Shown piece after piece: positions 1 through 10,490 of a stretch of DNA of 64,000 bases; position 1 is the stretch's first letter, and each line of letters opens with the position of its first letter. The notes beneath the pieces were generated by a model. The model searched no databases. It saw only the letters and a program-made list of their open reading frames with translations, and was not told where the DNA came from. This DNA comes from Chara braunii. Lineage: Eukaryota > Streptophyta > Charophyceae > Charales > Characeae. Location: contig BFEA01000227.1 in assembly GCA_003427395.1 (NCBI GenBank), positions 2,659-66,658 on the forward strand. Reading direction: 5' to 3'. The translations under genes and the position numbers were made by a program.

Positions 1-125
1 AATCCTCTTTACCTCACTCCGGCAAGACTTACTGCAGCAGAGCCACCATCTCCGCTGCTGCTGTACCCTATTTCCATCCTACCAGCTAGCCCCCTTATTA
101 GTAGGACGCTTGATATCCCACCATC
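1..125 (-). repeat. Partial retroposon-like tail, cut by window edge
   Basis: This stretch repeats almost base for base at 352-470 and again, inverted, at about 10130-10256. Shared landmarks are AATCCTCTTTACCTC, CGGCAAGACTTACTG and the GATATCC end. It lies just outside the fuller copy at 157-505 and is cut off by the window start. No coding potential was seen. Confidence 0.8.
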
Positions 126-156
126 TACTTCCAGCACCAGCCAGCGTCGTTCTCTT

Positions 157-505
157 TTTTAGCAGCACGTGCTGGGAACCGGACCCAGCATCCCATATGG
201 AGATTGACATAGAAGTTTGAAAGTTTAAGGTACCGGGGCCATTGCCCGGCTTTGGCTAAGAAAAATCAGAGCTACTTTAAGTTAGAAAATTACTACGACA
301 AACTTAGAACCAGGCAAAGTTCCGAAAACTAACTAAGAAACCCCCCATCAATCCTCTTTACCTCACTCCGGCAAGACTTACTGCAGCAGAGCCACCATCT
401 CCGCTGCTGCTGTACCCTATTTCCATCCTACGAGCTAGCCCCCTCACTAGTAGGATGCTTGATATCCAACCGTCTACTTCTCCGGCTCACCTCCTTTTTA
501 AGAAG
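157..505 (-). repeat. Retroposon-like 3' tail, minus orientation
   Basis: About 340 bases matching 10100-10445 in inverted orientation. Landmarks read on the minus strand include CGGTTCCCAGCACGTGCTGC followed by a short A run (157-162). The other copy ends in a long A run, so these look like 3' ends of a non-LTR retroposon. The tail of the LINE at 34.1 kb has a similar GGGACGCTGGACCCG block, which suggests the families are related. That relation is inference; the inverted pair is seen directly. Confidence 0.65.
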
Positions 506-518
506 AGCCACCATGTAT

Positions 519-1336
519 GAGGTAACTACGGCGCAGTCACCAAAATAGTTTGTAATTGCACTTCAAATTGCGTTTTCAGTCAGGGCCCGAGTTTCAATCG
601 CAGTTGAAACTCGGGCTGCCTTTCCATAGCAGTTCAGTCATGGCCCTCAGATTTGATTAAGAAACAAAAAAACAGCATCCCTTATGCTGGGATTGCGGTC
701 GGATACAGGATGCTACAGTACTTGTCTGGAACTGAATGAATCCAGGCATTTACCTGCCTTGCGTGGAATCCGCCCTGCCTGGCTGGCAGGGCTCTACAAA
801 GACCTCACCACAAAAAGCAAAATGACATCCCTCACCGTCCTCACATACTGGCCAGATACATTCCTCAAAGCACTGGCCCCATGTCGTAGAGTCTCCCTTC
901 TTTTCTTTTTTTTCCTCTTTTTCCTCCATCCCTGCACTGTTGAAATACAAACCCAGGTTGTGAATTGTGTAGGGCGGCCCCGCCACACCCCGCCACGTGA
1001 AATCTGGGCCGTGGCCAATCTGGGGTGTGGCCGAGACATCTCGGCCGTGGCCAATGTGGGGTGTGGCCGAGACATCTCGGCCGTGGCCCAACCATGGGGC
1101 TTTTTTTTTTTTTTGTCCCTCCAGCCGCGGCGCGGCGCACCGCGGCGCTTGACCGAAAAAACAAACAAACAAACAAAACAAAACAAAACAAAACAACGGC
1201 CATGTGGCTGACTAAACTGCTCAAAAAGGTCAGCCCGAGTTTCAACTGCAATTGAAACTCAGGCCCTGACTAAACTGCTAAAATGCAGTTTGAAATGCAA
1301 TTACAAACTGTAACCCTGACTGCGCCGAAGTTATTT
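519..1336. mobile_element. Non-autonomous foldback/TIR DNA transposon
   Basis: Terminal inverted repeats of about 130 bases: left 521-655, right about 1200-1336. Both outer ends carry the core CGGCGCAGTC. Each arm has its own inner hairpin, GCCCGAGTTTCAA pairing with TTGAAACTCGGGC at 587-618 and a near-identical one at 1231-1263. The interior (660-1195) has no coding sequence. It holds a GC-rich tandem repeat, a T run and an A/C-rich run. Long arms plus a short non-coding interior fit a Mutator-like or foldback non-autonomous element. No clear target-site duplication could be fixed. Confidence 0.75.
1011..1090. repeat. 36-base tandem repeat with palindrome
   Basis: Two full 36-base units (1011-1046, 1047-1082) and a partial third, each containing the palindrome GGCCGAGACATCTCGGCC. 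It sits inside the foldback transposon, upstream of a T run and a GC-rich block. Any ATG-opened frames here simply read through the repeat. Confidence 0.85.
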
Positions 1337-2996
1337 CAAAAAATTAAGAAGGCCTCCCCCTGCCAGCATTGATTGCCCCGAAAACCAGGGGGTTAACCGA
1401 GCAGGGAGCTATGAGAACTGTGCCCGCCTTGCACTTGAGAATACCGAACTCAAGCGGAAACCAGAATTGCTCTTTCTACTGGGTCACTCCAGCTCCCTCT
1501 GGGACTTACAATTTCCTTACCACATCATGCACATGCCCCCGCAGAAGTGGGTTTCCTCCCTCCTTCCCTACCCTAATTACCTCTTTCCCCAGGTCGCTCC
1601 AGCATCCCGGGTGAGCAATTAATCCTATAGTAACTACAAGTAGAAAAGGTTGGCACCAGGTTCGATCACATCCCTCCATGACCCTCCATCCATTCTCCCT
1701 TGTTTCACCCACCTCCCATCATTACATTTTCCTTTTGATTCCTTCTATGAACCTAAGCGGCCACACCTTCTTATAGGGAAAATCTGTGTAGCATCGTGTT
1801 CCGGTTCGGTGACCGAACCCGAACGTTCAGAACCGAACGCGAACGAGCGTCGAAACTTTCCGAACGCGGACAAAAAAATATTAAAAAAAAAAAAAAGTTC
1901 TCCAAAAAATCTGAAAACAACTTTTGCCTTGGAGGTATGGTCAAATTCGTAACCAAACTTGAGTTAAAAATCGAAAAAAAAAAAGTTTTTTTTTTTTTCT
2001 TGAATATGTTCGGCCGAACACGTTCCAGTGGCATTCGACAGAACACCCGAACATGTTAGGTGTGCTACACAGCGCAAAATATCCTACTCCGTCCCCCCCA
2101 AGGGCAGAAGGCAATCGGATCGAGCCCCCACTACCCAACCTTACAAGGCTCGTTGTGACACGATACTGTTGAACCTGCCAGCGGTCTGTCACAGGGGATC
2201 TGATTTGAAGAAAAACAAAAGGCACATCCAACTACCACAAGCAAAACAACGAAGAAAAAAAGGAAAAAGACAACTCAGAAGGAGAAGATGAAGAGAGGGA
2301 CAGTAAAGAGAAGAAACTAATTGACTAACCTCTTCCTTCTTTCTTTTCTTTGTGCTTTATCATTCTATAAGTTTTTTAACTAGCACTCTCCCCCTCTCCT
2401 TCGACTCACGACATCAGCCAGCTAACTCTGCTGCTGATTACGAAGACGCCCTTCATCTCCATGCCCCCTTTTGCTGTCTTATCCTCTTGCACCCTACCAA
2501 AAAAAACACTCCGACTACGGGCAGCACCATGAAATCCTCTCATCATCCTGTGTGAGCGGTGTCCAATCCCCTTCTCTCCTTCCTGATGCTACCCGAGCAT
2601 CTCACGTCCCCCTTACCACCAACCCTTATGACCGTACCATCGTCATACCACCACGTCCAGCCCCACGTATGCACCCTTCCATGCCCCATCCCTCGCCATC
2701 CTCAACGCAACGTTCTTCCTCTCGCACCCTAAGCGCCCGCCGTCGAACCATCGTGTGAAAAACCAAGCCAATACACTTACTCGCACCTCCCGCCGCCGCC
2801 AAAGCATCTTGCGAAGAGCCATCCCGATGCGCTCACTGGTACCAATACCGGGGCGCAACACTCTCGGTAGCGTTGCGCCCTCCTAAACAACATCTCACCA
2901 TGCCACCAGAACAGATCTCATCTCGCATCACTGGGGGTTAAAAACCCAATGAGAACCTGGCTCAACGCTACTAGTGGGCCAAGGTCCCCGAACCTA
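1337..2996. other. No gene seen; C/T-rich and A-rich intergenic DNA
   Basis: No supported coding region. The stretch is pyrimidine-rich with several homopolymer runs. Two small palindromes stand out, GGTTCGGTGACCGAACC at 1803-1819 and TGTTCGGCCGAACA at 2007-2020. They flank an A/T-rich segment and could be ends of a decayed element, but the surrounding sequence does not form convincing inverted repeats. Confidence 0.6.
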
Positions 2997-3137
2997 GAGT
3001 GGGAGTGGTACCATGTGATCTTTTTATTTCGGTACTGCTATCAGAAAACGAAAAGGAAAAAAAAACAAGAGTGGGAGCATAAATATTTGATTTTTCTATT
3101 TTGGTACCACTATCAAAAAAAGAAAGAGAAAAAAAAT
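2997..3137. repeat. Two 70-base direct repeats
   Basis: GTGGGAGTGGTACC followed by TTTATTTCGGTACTGCTATC and an A-rich run is repeated, diverged, as GTGGGAGCATAAAT then CTATTTTGGTACCACTATC and another A-rich run. The second A-rich run abuts the U2-like sequence. Confidence 0.6.
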
Positions 3138-3187
3138 GGTTTCTCGGCCTTTCGACTAAGATCAATTGCAGTATCTGTTCTGATCGG
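3138..3187 (+). pseudogene. U2 snRNA-like 5' domain, pseudogene
   Basis: About 48 bases closely resemble the first part of U2 spliceosomal RNA: TTTCTCGGCCTTTCGACTAAG, then ATCAATTGCAGTATCTG, then TTCTGATCGG. From general knowledge, U2 begins TTTCTCGGCCTTTTGGCTAAG and carries GTGTAGTATCTG. The branch-point-pairing block is altered (GTAGTA to GCAGTA). No Sm site or downstream stem-loops follow, and no plant-type upstream snRNA promoter is visible. A truncated pseudogene or the head of a snRNA-derived retroposon is most likely. Confidence 0.65.
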
Positions 3188-4014
3188 AAAATCAAACATA
3201 CTGAGGGTGTTCGACCGATCTTCCAGTAACAGACAAGGTCGGTATTAGGATCAAGTCTTATACCAAAAATGATCCACTAAGGTAGTGGGGAGGAGCAGGT
3301 CCAAAGCAATAGGCAGGTTGTTGGGTCGAACGCTTCACAACCCAAATCAACTGAAAAATAGGTTAATACTTTGAAGATCTGGTTTATAACAATTCATAAG
3401 TTACAAGGTCGAACCAACGCCCACTTAAACCCCAAAACAACTTCACCACAAAGCATACATCATACAACTCATATTAGAAAACAAGTGCAAGCTCCCTATT
3501 CAAAAAAATAATACATATTGAAGATGATACCAAGGGAATTACGACAGGTTGATGAGGTTCACGGCATGTTGTCAATACCCATATTTCCCTGTCTTGAATG
3601 TTTTTAAGATTCGTGCGAAAAATCTCTTTGGAAAACCTCCCGTCTAAGCTTCGTCGACGATAGAACTTTCCTTCGAGTTTCGGTTATGATCGTCGTTTTA
3701 CAGTTCATGTGTTTGAGATACTCGCCTACGATCACACTCTTTTATTTGTGTGATCCCCAGACATGTACGATTGACCATTGTGGATCACCAAACTCATACT
3801 TCAAACTCCTCTCCTCTTTTTATGGTATTCGCAGACTTCAAAGGTATGGCGCAGTCTTTGAGACTCGGAGCACGCAACCGAGAAAGTTTACAGTCCCGCT
3901 ACTTGTATTCGTTATCTTCTAAGCGCAATTCGTTAGGTAGTAAGGCTTAAAATTATTCATCATTCCCTTATGGATTTTAATCCAACTTGACAAATTTGCA
4001 GTGATAAGGGTAAC
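3188..4014. other. No gene seen
   Basis: Sequence between the U2-like fragment and the AT-rich satellite. No convincing coding frame, RNA gene or repeat was found. Short frames between 3686 and 3950 have no recognisable motif and no second copy in the window. Confidence 0.5.
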
Positions 4015-6128
4015 AACATGTTATTCGTTAAAATATGATATTATATTTTAAATTGGTTCTCACAAGCTATTAATTTTATGTAAAAATCAATATATTTTAG
4101 ACTTGAATGAAACTTAGGATACAAGTAGAAAATCCAAAGAATGTAATGGACAGACCAAAATTGAAACAAAACAGAAGATTCAAGGCAATCATGTACTGAA
4201 CATGATGATATAAGTGTGAATTTCATTGCACTTTCATAAATTTTGTAACTTAAAAACCGTTACCGTAACGGTAATTGACATGGAGTAGTCAGAAATTGAA
4301 ACTCACTGAAATGGAGATTCAAGGCAATCACGTACTGAACATGATGGTTTGAGTGTGGATTTCATGGCACTTCTATAAATTTTGTAACTTAAAACGGTCA
4401 TTGACATGAAGTTATCAGAAATTGAAACTCAAGAGAAGTTCAACACTCAATGCAATAAGGCACTAAACAACGATGTTCACACCTTGATCAATTTTGTGTG
4501 AGCATTAAGTTAGACCTATTTTACATGACATTTTGACTTGCATAAATTGAAAGTTTAACTTAATTGAAGAGTAATTTTAATTCAATCACACGGTAAACGA
4601 GATGAATTAAGTATGCATTCCATCGCACTTCGATTATTTCTGTAAGTAGAAAGACGTAACTTGTGTGACTTGCATAATTTAGAACTCAATCGAAGAGTAA
4701 AGACAATCACACAGTAAACGAGATAGTTTATGTATAGATTTCATTGCAATTCAATACTTCATATAACTTAAACGGCGTAACTGATGTGGCTTACATAAAT
4801 TACAACTCAATTGAAGAGTTAAGAAAAATCACACAGTAAACGAGATAATCGAAGTATGGATTTCATCGCACTTCGATTATCATTGTCATAGATTGAAATG
4901 CACTCGAACAGTAAACGTAATGAGACACTTAACAAGAATGTTGTGAATAACCTTAGATTTTGCATCACACTTCGATTAACATATTATTCGTGAAAATAGG
5001 ATATTGTATTCTTAACTGGTACTCAGAAGTTATTAATTTTATGTTAAAATCACCTCATTTTGGACTTGAATGAAACTTAGGATACGAGTAGTAAGCCCGA
5101 AGAATGCAATTAAAAGACCATAAATTGAAAATGAACTGAAGATTTAAGACAATCACGTACTGAACATGATGGTGTAAGTGCGAATTCTATTACACTTCCA
5201 TAAGTTTTATAACTTAAAAGCCGTTACGGTAATTAACATGGAGTTGTCAGAAATTGAAACTCACTAAGCTAAAGATTCAAAGCAACCATGTATTAAACAT
5301 GATGGTTTAAGTATGAATTTCATCGCACTTCCATAAATTTTGTAACTTAAAAATTGTTACGGTAATTGACATGGCGTTATCAGAAATTGAAACTTTAGAA
5401 AAGTTCAACACTCAATCCAATGAGACACTTAATAACGATGTTCACACCTTGATCAAATTTATGTGGACATTGAGTCAGACCTATTTTACAAGACATTATG
5501 ACTTGCATAAATTGAATGTTCAACTCAATCGAAGAGTAACTTAATTTATGAAACATAATTAAGGTTATCACACGGTAAACGAGAAAGTTTGAGTTTAGAT
5601 TTCATCGCACTTCAATAATTATGCAACTTAACATACGTAACTGGAGCGACTTGCATAAATTAGAACACAATTAAAGAGTAAAGACAATTATACAGTAAAT
5701 GAGATGATTTAAATATGAATTTCATCACACTTTAATACTTTATGTAAGTTAAAAGGCGTAATTGGTGTGACTTGCATAAATTAGAACTCAATCGAAGAAC
5801 AAAGGTTATCACACAGTAAACAAAATGGTTGAATTATAAATTTCATCGGACTTCAATAATTTATGTTACTTAAAAGACGTAACTGACATGTTATTGTCGT
5901 ACACTGAAATTCAAGCGAATGGTAAACGTAATGAGACACTGGACGAGAAGGTTCTGAATGACCTTATATTCTGCATCACACTTTGATTAATTTTGTATAT
6001 CACTGAGCATTGAGTCGGGTGTATTTTACATGTCATGAAATTGTGTTAAGCAAAAATTGGAAGTTAATCGAATAGTCAATACAATCACACAGTGAACGAT
6101 ATGGTTTAAGTATGGATTCCGTCGCACT
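4015..6128. repeat. AT-rich nested satellite array
   Basis: Two diverged units of about 1 kb (4015-4978 and 4979 to about 5990) plus a partial third. Each unit opens with AACATGTTATTCGTT or AACATATTATTCGTG and continues through GACTTGAATGAAACTTAGGA. Inside each unit a monomer of roughly 120 bases recurs, with CACAGTAAACGAGAT, TTTCATCGCACTTCGAT and GACTTGCATAAATT. The opening sequence matches the left ends of the large elements at 14864 and 43825, so the array may have grown from an element end. No coding sequence. Confidence 0.8.
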
Positions 6129-6328
6129 TCGACAAATTATCATAAACTAACAGGACATTGTATGCATACCATTTCATTTCATCGCAGTTCAAGAAATATT
6201 GTAATCATGAAAAAGTAAAAGTAAAAAATTGTATGCACATATGTGGGAAATCGTGAACGTAAGATTGAACTACATATGACTTAAATGCTACGAGCCAACT
6301 CAAGTTTGGACAACATTCAGAGTAAATG

Positions 6329-6667
6329 TCACGATCCGCCGTAATTTAAATTTTCTAAAACGCTATCATTTACAAATTTAAAGCATCTACAAGCGGCGTC
6401 CCCTCGTCCCGTGAGAACCAAACCGTACAAGGCATTCATTGGCAACCCGAAAGCAAAGGTTTGTGGTTGTCCCTTCGTCGCCACATTCGAGAACACCAAA
6501 ATGTATTTCATCCTTACAAATCTACCAACACCTACCAAGGACTTACTGATGACATCACTCACACAACATGCTAACCTCACGCCGCTTGTCAAAATCATCA
6601 ATTTGACCTGCAATCTCGAAATCAGACTGTCCATTCTCTCAGTGCAAATTCCCCATTTTGCGACCAT
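6329..6667 (-). pseudogene. Old fragment of element gene A
   Basis: A 112-residue open stretch aligns with the C-terminal part of gene A in both large elements (25450-26226 and 55588-55830). Shared features in order are a VSD block, SL, a VRM-x-Y motif, an FS block, a PQ pair and an NA-x-YG motif. Amino-acid similarity is clear although the DNA has diverged widely, so this is an older relative, not a recent copy. It follows the AT-rich array, which begins with the same sequence as the element left ends. The rest of the protein is missing. Function unknown. Confidence 0.6.
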
Positions 6668-8792
6668 GGATTATAAGCTCATTGCAAGAAACTAGCACTA
6701 CAACGTTTACCAAAGTCCGCTTTCGGTTCGAGCATGCCACACACAGTGGGAAGTCGTGAAGCTTGCATGACGCCAACACAGAGACAAAAAGGGACCAAAA
6801 CAATTATGTTTCGTCCATTCTAGCTCTAAAACTGATTCAAGATTGAGAAATTCAAAAACGAATTTCACACGCGAAATAGGACGCAGGAAAAAAATCCTAC
6901 GCCTGTTCAGATCCTACTGAAAATTTACGGAGCCTTCAAGGGCACATTCCCTTGCAAGAAAGAACATCCAGTGGGAGGTTCGGCCGCAAATTTCAAAATT
7001 TCCAACTGCCAAACAAAATTCATGCCACACTTATTTAGGTGTTCGTAAGTTCTACATAAGTTTATGGATGACCGAAAAAAAATTGCGAAAAAGTTCGAAA
7101 AAAGAAAAGAAAAGAAAAAAACAAGTCGAAAAAGTTTGAGGACTTTATCGGCGATTGTTTTCAGGTACCATCCATCAATAAAAAAAGAGGTCCCTAATGC
7201 CCGTTAAAGATAAAAAAAACACAAATAGAAAAACTGAGGGCTTCAACAGATCGTTCGGTTACAGAAAGCTCATATGGGTTACCACTCGTGATACAAGAAG
7301 TTCTCACTTCTTCAATTACTCATAATTTTTCAATTACTCCTAATTTTTGTAGTCAAAGGGATGTTGGATCCAATTTGCAGCAGGTGCTCCTCCCCACCAA
7401 TAAACCAAAGGGAAAAAAAAATCCAAGAATATTTTCATAGTGTCATGCATGCTATGGCAAGACACCAAATATGCAAAAACCCGACATGCCTTTCCCAACT
7501 ATACAAACCGCATCTTCTAGTGGATGGGTTAACTTAAAGCCCTACACTTGGTTCTATTGGGTGTAAGACAAGCGTCTGAAAAAGTGCGCACACGAGGGTG
7601 CATCAAGAGTTTGAGGAAACATGGGGTCAAAGTTCACGGCCGGAAACAAGGAATCTTTGACTGTCGGTTCAGGTTTACAGCTGGTTATAGTTGGGAAGAG
7701 AGATATCTAAACCATCAAAATCTAGATGTCGAAGAAAGTAAAAACTAGTGTGGGTAATTTGTAGGCTTGAAAACGAAAATAATTCAATCACACAAAAATC
7801 AAATGGTAATCTGCCCGCCGTCTCTTTCTCTTACCAAGACGAAAGGTTCCAGGTGTACATGTTGGGTCGCAAAGGAGGGCAGTGGTACGCTTAGTAGCTT
7901 GCACAGGAAGTAAGAACCAGATGCTTGCAATAGTAGCTTGCTCAGTACTCAAAGTTTGAAGTAAGAAGCAGATGATTATAATCACAAAATAGGTTCACTG
8001 AGTTCTTCCTCTCTCAGGAGTATGTAAGTAAAACCACACAGTCGGTCTACCGTATAAACGAAGCATCGTTGGCCAAAAAGGTACAATGGCCAGGTACAGT
8101 GTAACTTTCAGCTCGTCATATGGAATATTAGGAGGTAAGCACTAAGAAGGAGAGGAAGTTTATGAAATCGTGAACTCAAATCCCACAAAAACCAAACACT
8201 AATATTCACTCGGAAAAATATATGGCAGATTCTTTAGCGTCATGGGTTCACGCATGCCCTATTCACATACACGAATCTACTTTTCCTTGAGAGGAAAAAC
8301 ATGCATGCAAGTGTCGGATACTTGGAATACAGCACGGATTAGATAGCTGTGTCTACACAAAATTTATGAGAGGACATAAAAATAAATAAATTATGTTTAT
8401 CCCAAATTGTAGTTCTTGTAAAAGGGATGCTGACCTGGTATCCTGCAGTTCCATCTCCCCACTAATGTAGGGCGTATCCGGGAGACCTTGTAGGGCGGGA
8501 TGCTCATATCACCCCTCCTAATAGGAACCCTGGTTGGTTTTTCAAAAATAAAAGAAAAGAAAAAAGGAAGTCTACCCGGATTGATTGGGAAAAGGAAATA
8601 TTATGCTCGAAAACTCAATCATATACGGGAATTGAAAGTTAAACATAGACATTCTCAGTTGCATTTGTAGCGGATTCCAAATGCAAAAATTTTTGACTAC
8701 ATATTCATTCGCACCAGGGAGACCAAAATTGGTATGTTACACCTACATGAGACAAGTATTCAAATTCCATAATCACAAGCTTACGGGGGGCG
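6668..8792. other. No gene seen
   Basis: No supported coding region. A-rich runs occur at about 7100-7130 and 8550. A short block near 7380-7400 (GTGCTCCTCCCCACC then an A run) resembles the ends of the retroposon tails and may mark another small insertion. Short frames around 7548-7985 have no recognisable content. Confidence 0.5.
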
Positions 8793-9010
8793 GGATTATG
8801 AGGGTTTGTCTTTTTCTGGGCCAGGTTGATTTAGGGCCGGATCAACACTGGCGGTTGGGGGGAGAAGACAAGGGTGTGGCTGCTTGCAGGATTATGAGGG
8901 TTTGTCTTTTTCTGGGCCAGGTTGATTTAGGGTCGAATCAACATTGGCGGTTGGGGGGAGAAGACAAGGGGGTGGCTGCTTGTAGCAGGGTTTGTCTTTT
9001 GTGGGAAGGA
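8793..9010. repeat. 96-base tandem repeat
   Basis: Two nearly identical 96-base units (8793-8888, 8889-8984) and a partial third, with GATTATGAGGGTTTGTC and GGCGGTTGGGGGGAGAAGAC. Because 96 is divisible by three, a frame through the array repeats a 32-residue block, which does not make it a gene. Confidence 0.85.
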
Positions 9011-9166
9011 GTGACTTTGTTGGTCACACGGTGAGCTTATTATGTGTTGTGGAGTCCTGGGGGTATGTCAGAACCTGAATTCTGATTTCAAAAATTTCTT
9101 ATTGCAAATTAAAAGGGGGAGGGTCGAATTAGGGGTAGGTGGGAAATGGGGGCCTCACTTAGAAGA

Positions 9167-10085
9167 GGGATCGGCGACACAGAGTGGTAAGTCTAACTAG
9201 AAGGGTGGGGTGGGACGGCATTGGCCGGTGCTGGAGCATTTGCTTTGTGACTTGGGGGGGCTGAAGGCCTTTGAAGTTATGCCGAGGGTGGAAGGCATAA
9301 CCATCTCGCCCGACGTAGATGTTGCCGGGGCGGTGACCCTGTAACCTTTTGAGGGGCTATATAGTTAAGAAAGGTGTCGAGGGGGGAAGGCACTCTCTGT
9401 CCGTCAATTACAGTAGATCGGTATTGGGGCAGTTTGCGTTGCCTTGTAACCTTAGCAGTGGGGTATGAGATCTAATGATTTTTGGTACGAGGACTGAAAG
9501 CTTGGTCGATGTGTCCTTCATCGGTGGCGAGGGTAGGAGTGGGATTGTTGTGGTTCTAGTTTTGTCCTTCCTCCTTTCGTTTTTTTCAAAATGGAGGGTG
9601 AAAATCAAAAGCATGGTTTGGAAAAAAATTTGGGTGGGCTCGCGCAGTAGGGGAAGGGTGGCTCAGGGTGGTAAGTCTGCTAGAAGGATGGAGTGGCGCG
9701 ACGGTGGCCGGTGCTGTAGCAGTGGCTCTGTGACCATAGGAGCTCAAGGCCATTGGAGCTTGCCGAGGGTGGAAGGCATAACCACCGTTTTCAACGTAGC
9801 TGAAGCTGGGGCAGTGACCCTGTAACCCGGTAGGGGGGTTGGCAGCTAAGGAAGTTGTCAAGGGAGGAAGACACTTCCTGTCCGTCAAAAGACAGTTAGT
9901 TCGGTGCTGGGGCAGTTGGTGTTGGCTTGTAACCCTAGCTAGGGGGGTGTGAGAACTGGCGACTTCTAGTACGAGGACTGAAAGCTTGAGTGGTGATTTC
10001 TCGCCTTTAGTGAGGGAATGATTTGGATTGGTGATGGTTTTAGCTCTGAATTTCTTTCCTCCATTTTTTTTCAACTTTTTTGAAA
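9167..10085. repeat. 484-base direct repeat, two copies
   Basis: 9167 to about 9610 and 9650-10085 are diverged copies with a 484-base offset. Landmarks are GTGGTAAGTCT, GAGGGTGGAAGGCATAACCA, GTGACCCTGTAACC and ACGAGGACTGAAAGCTTG, ending in a T-rich run. They sit directly upstream of the tail at 10100-10490 and may be the body of the same retroposon. No conserved protein was found in either copy. Confidence 0.75.
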
Positions 10086-10099
10086 TTCCTCTGAAAATT

Positions 10100-10490
10100 C
10101 TCAGAAAAAGAGGTGAGTGGGATAAGTAGATGATGGGATATCAAGCGTCCTATTAGTGAGGCGGCTAGCTAGTAGGGTGGAAATAGGGTACAACAGCAAG
10201 GGAGATGGTGGCTCTGCTACAGTAAGTCTTGCCGGAGGGAGGTAAAGAGGATTGATGGCGGGTTGTTGAGTCGTGTTCTTATTTTGTCTATTCCTGTTGT
10301 AGCAATTTCTTCAGTAGCTTCATTTTTTTCTTAGCCATAGCCGGGTAATGGCCCCGGTATCATAAAACTTTCAAATTTTAAATTTCATGTAAACTTTCAT
10401 ATGGGACACTGGATCCGGTTCCCATCACGTGCTGCTCCCCACGAATAGATTGGAACCTTGTTCCCATTAAAAAAAAAAAAGAAAAAAAAA
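10100..10490 (+). repeat. Retroposon-like 3' tail with poly(A)
   Basis: Plus-orientation copy of the tail seen inverted at 157-505. It runs from GATATCAAGCG through TAATGGCCCCGGTAT and GGGACACTGGATCCGG to CACGTGCTGCTCCCCAC, then an A-rich run at 10469-10489. The terminal A run indicates retroposition. No reverse transcriptase was found upstream. Confidence 0.65.
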
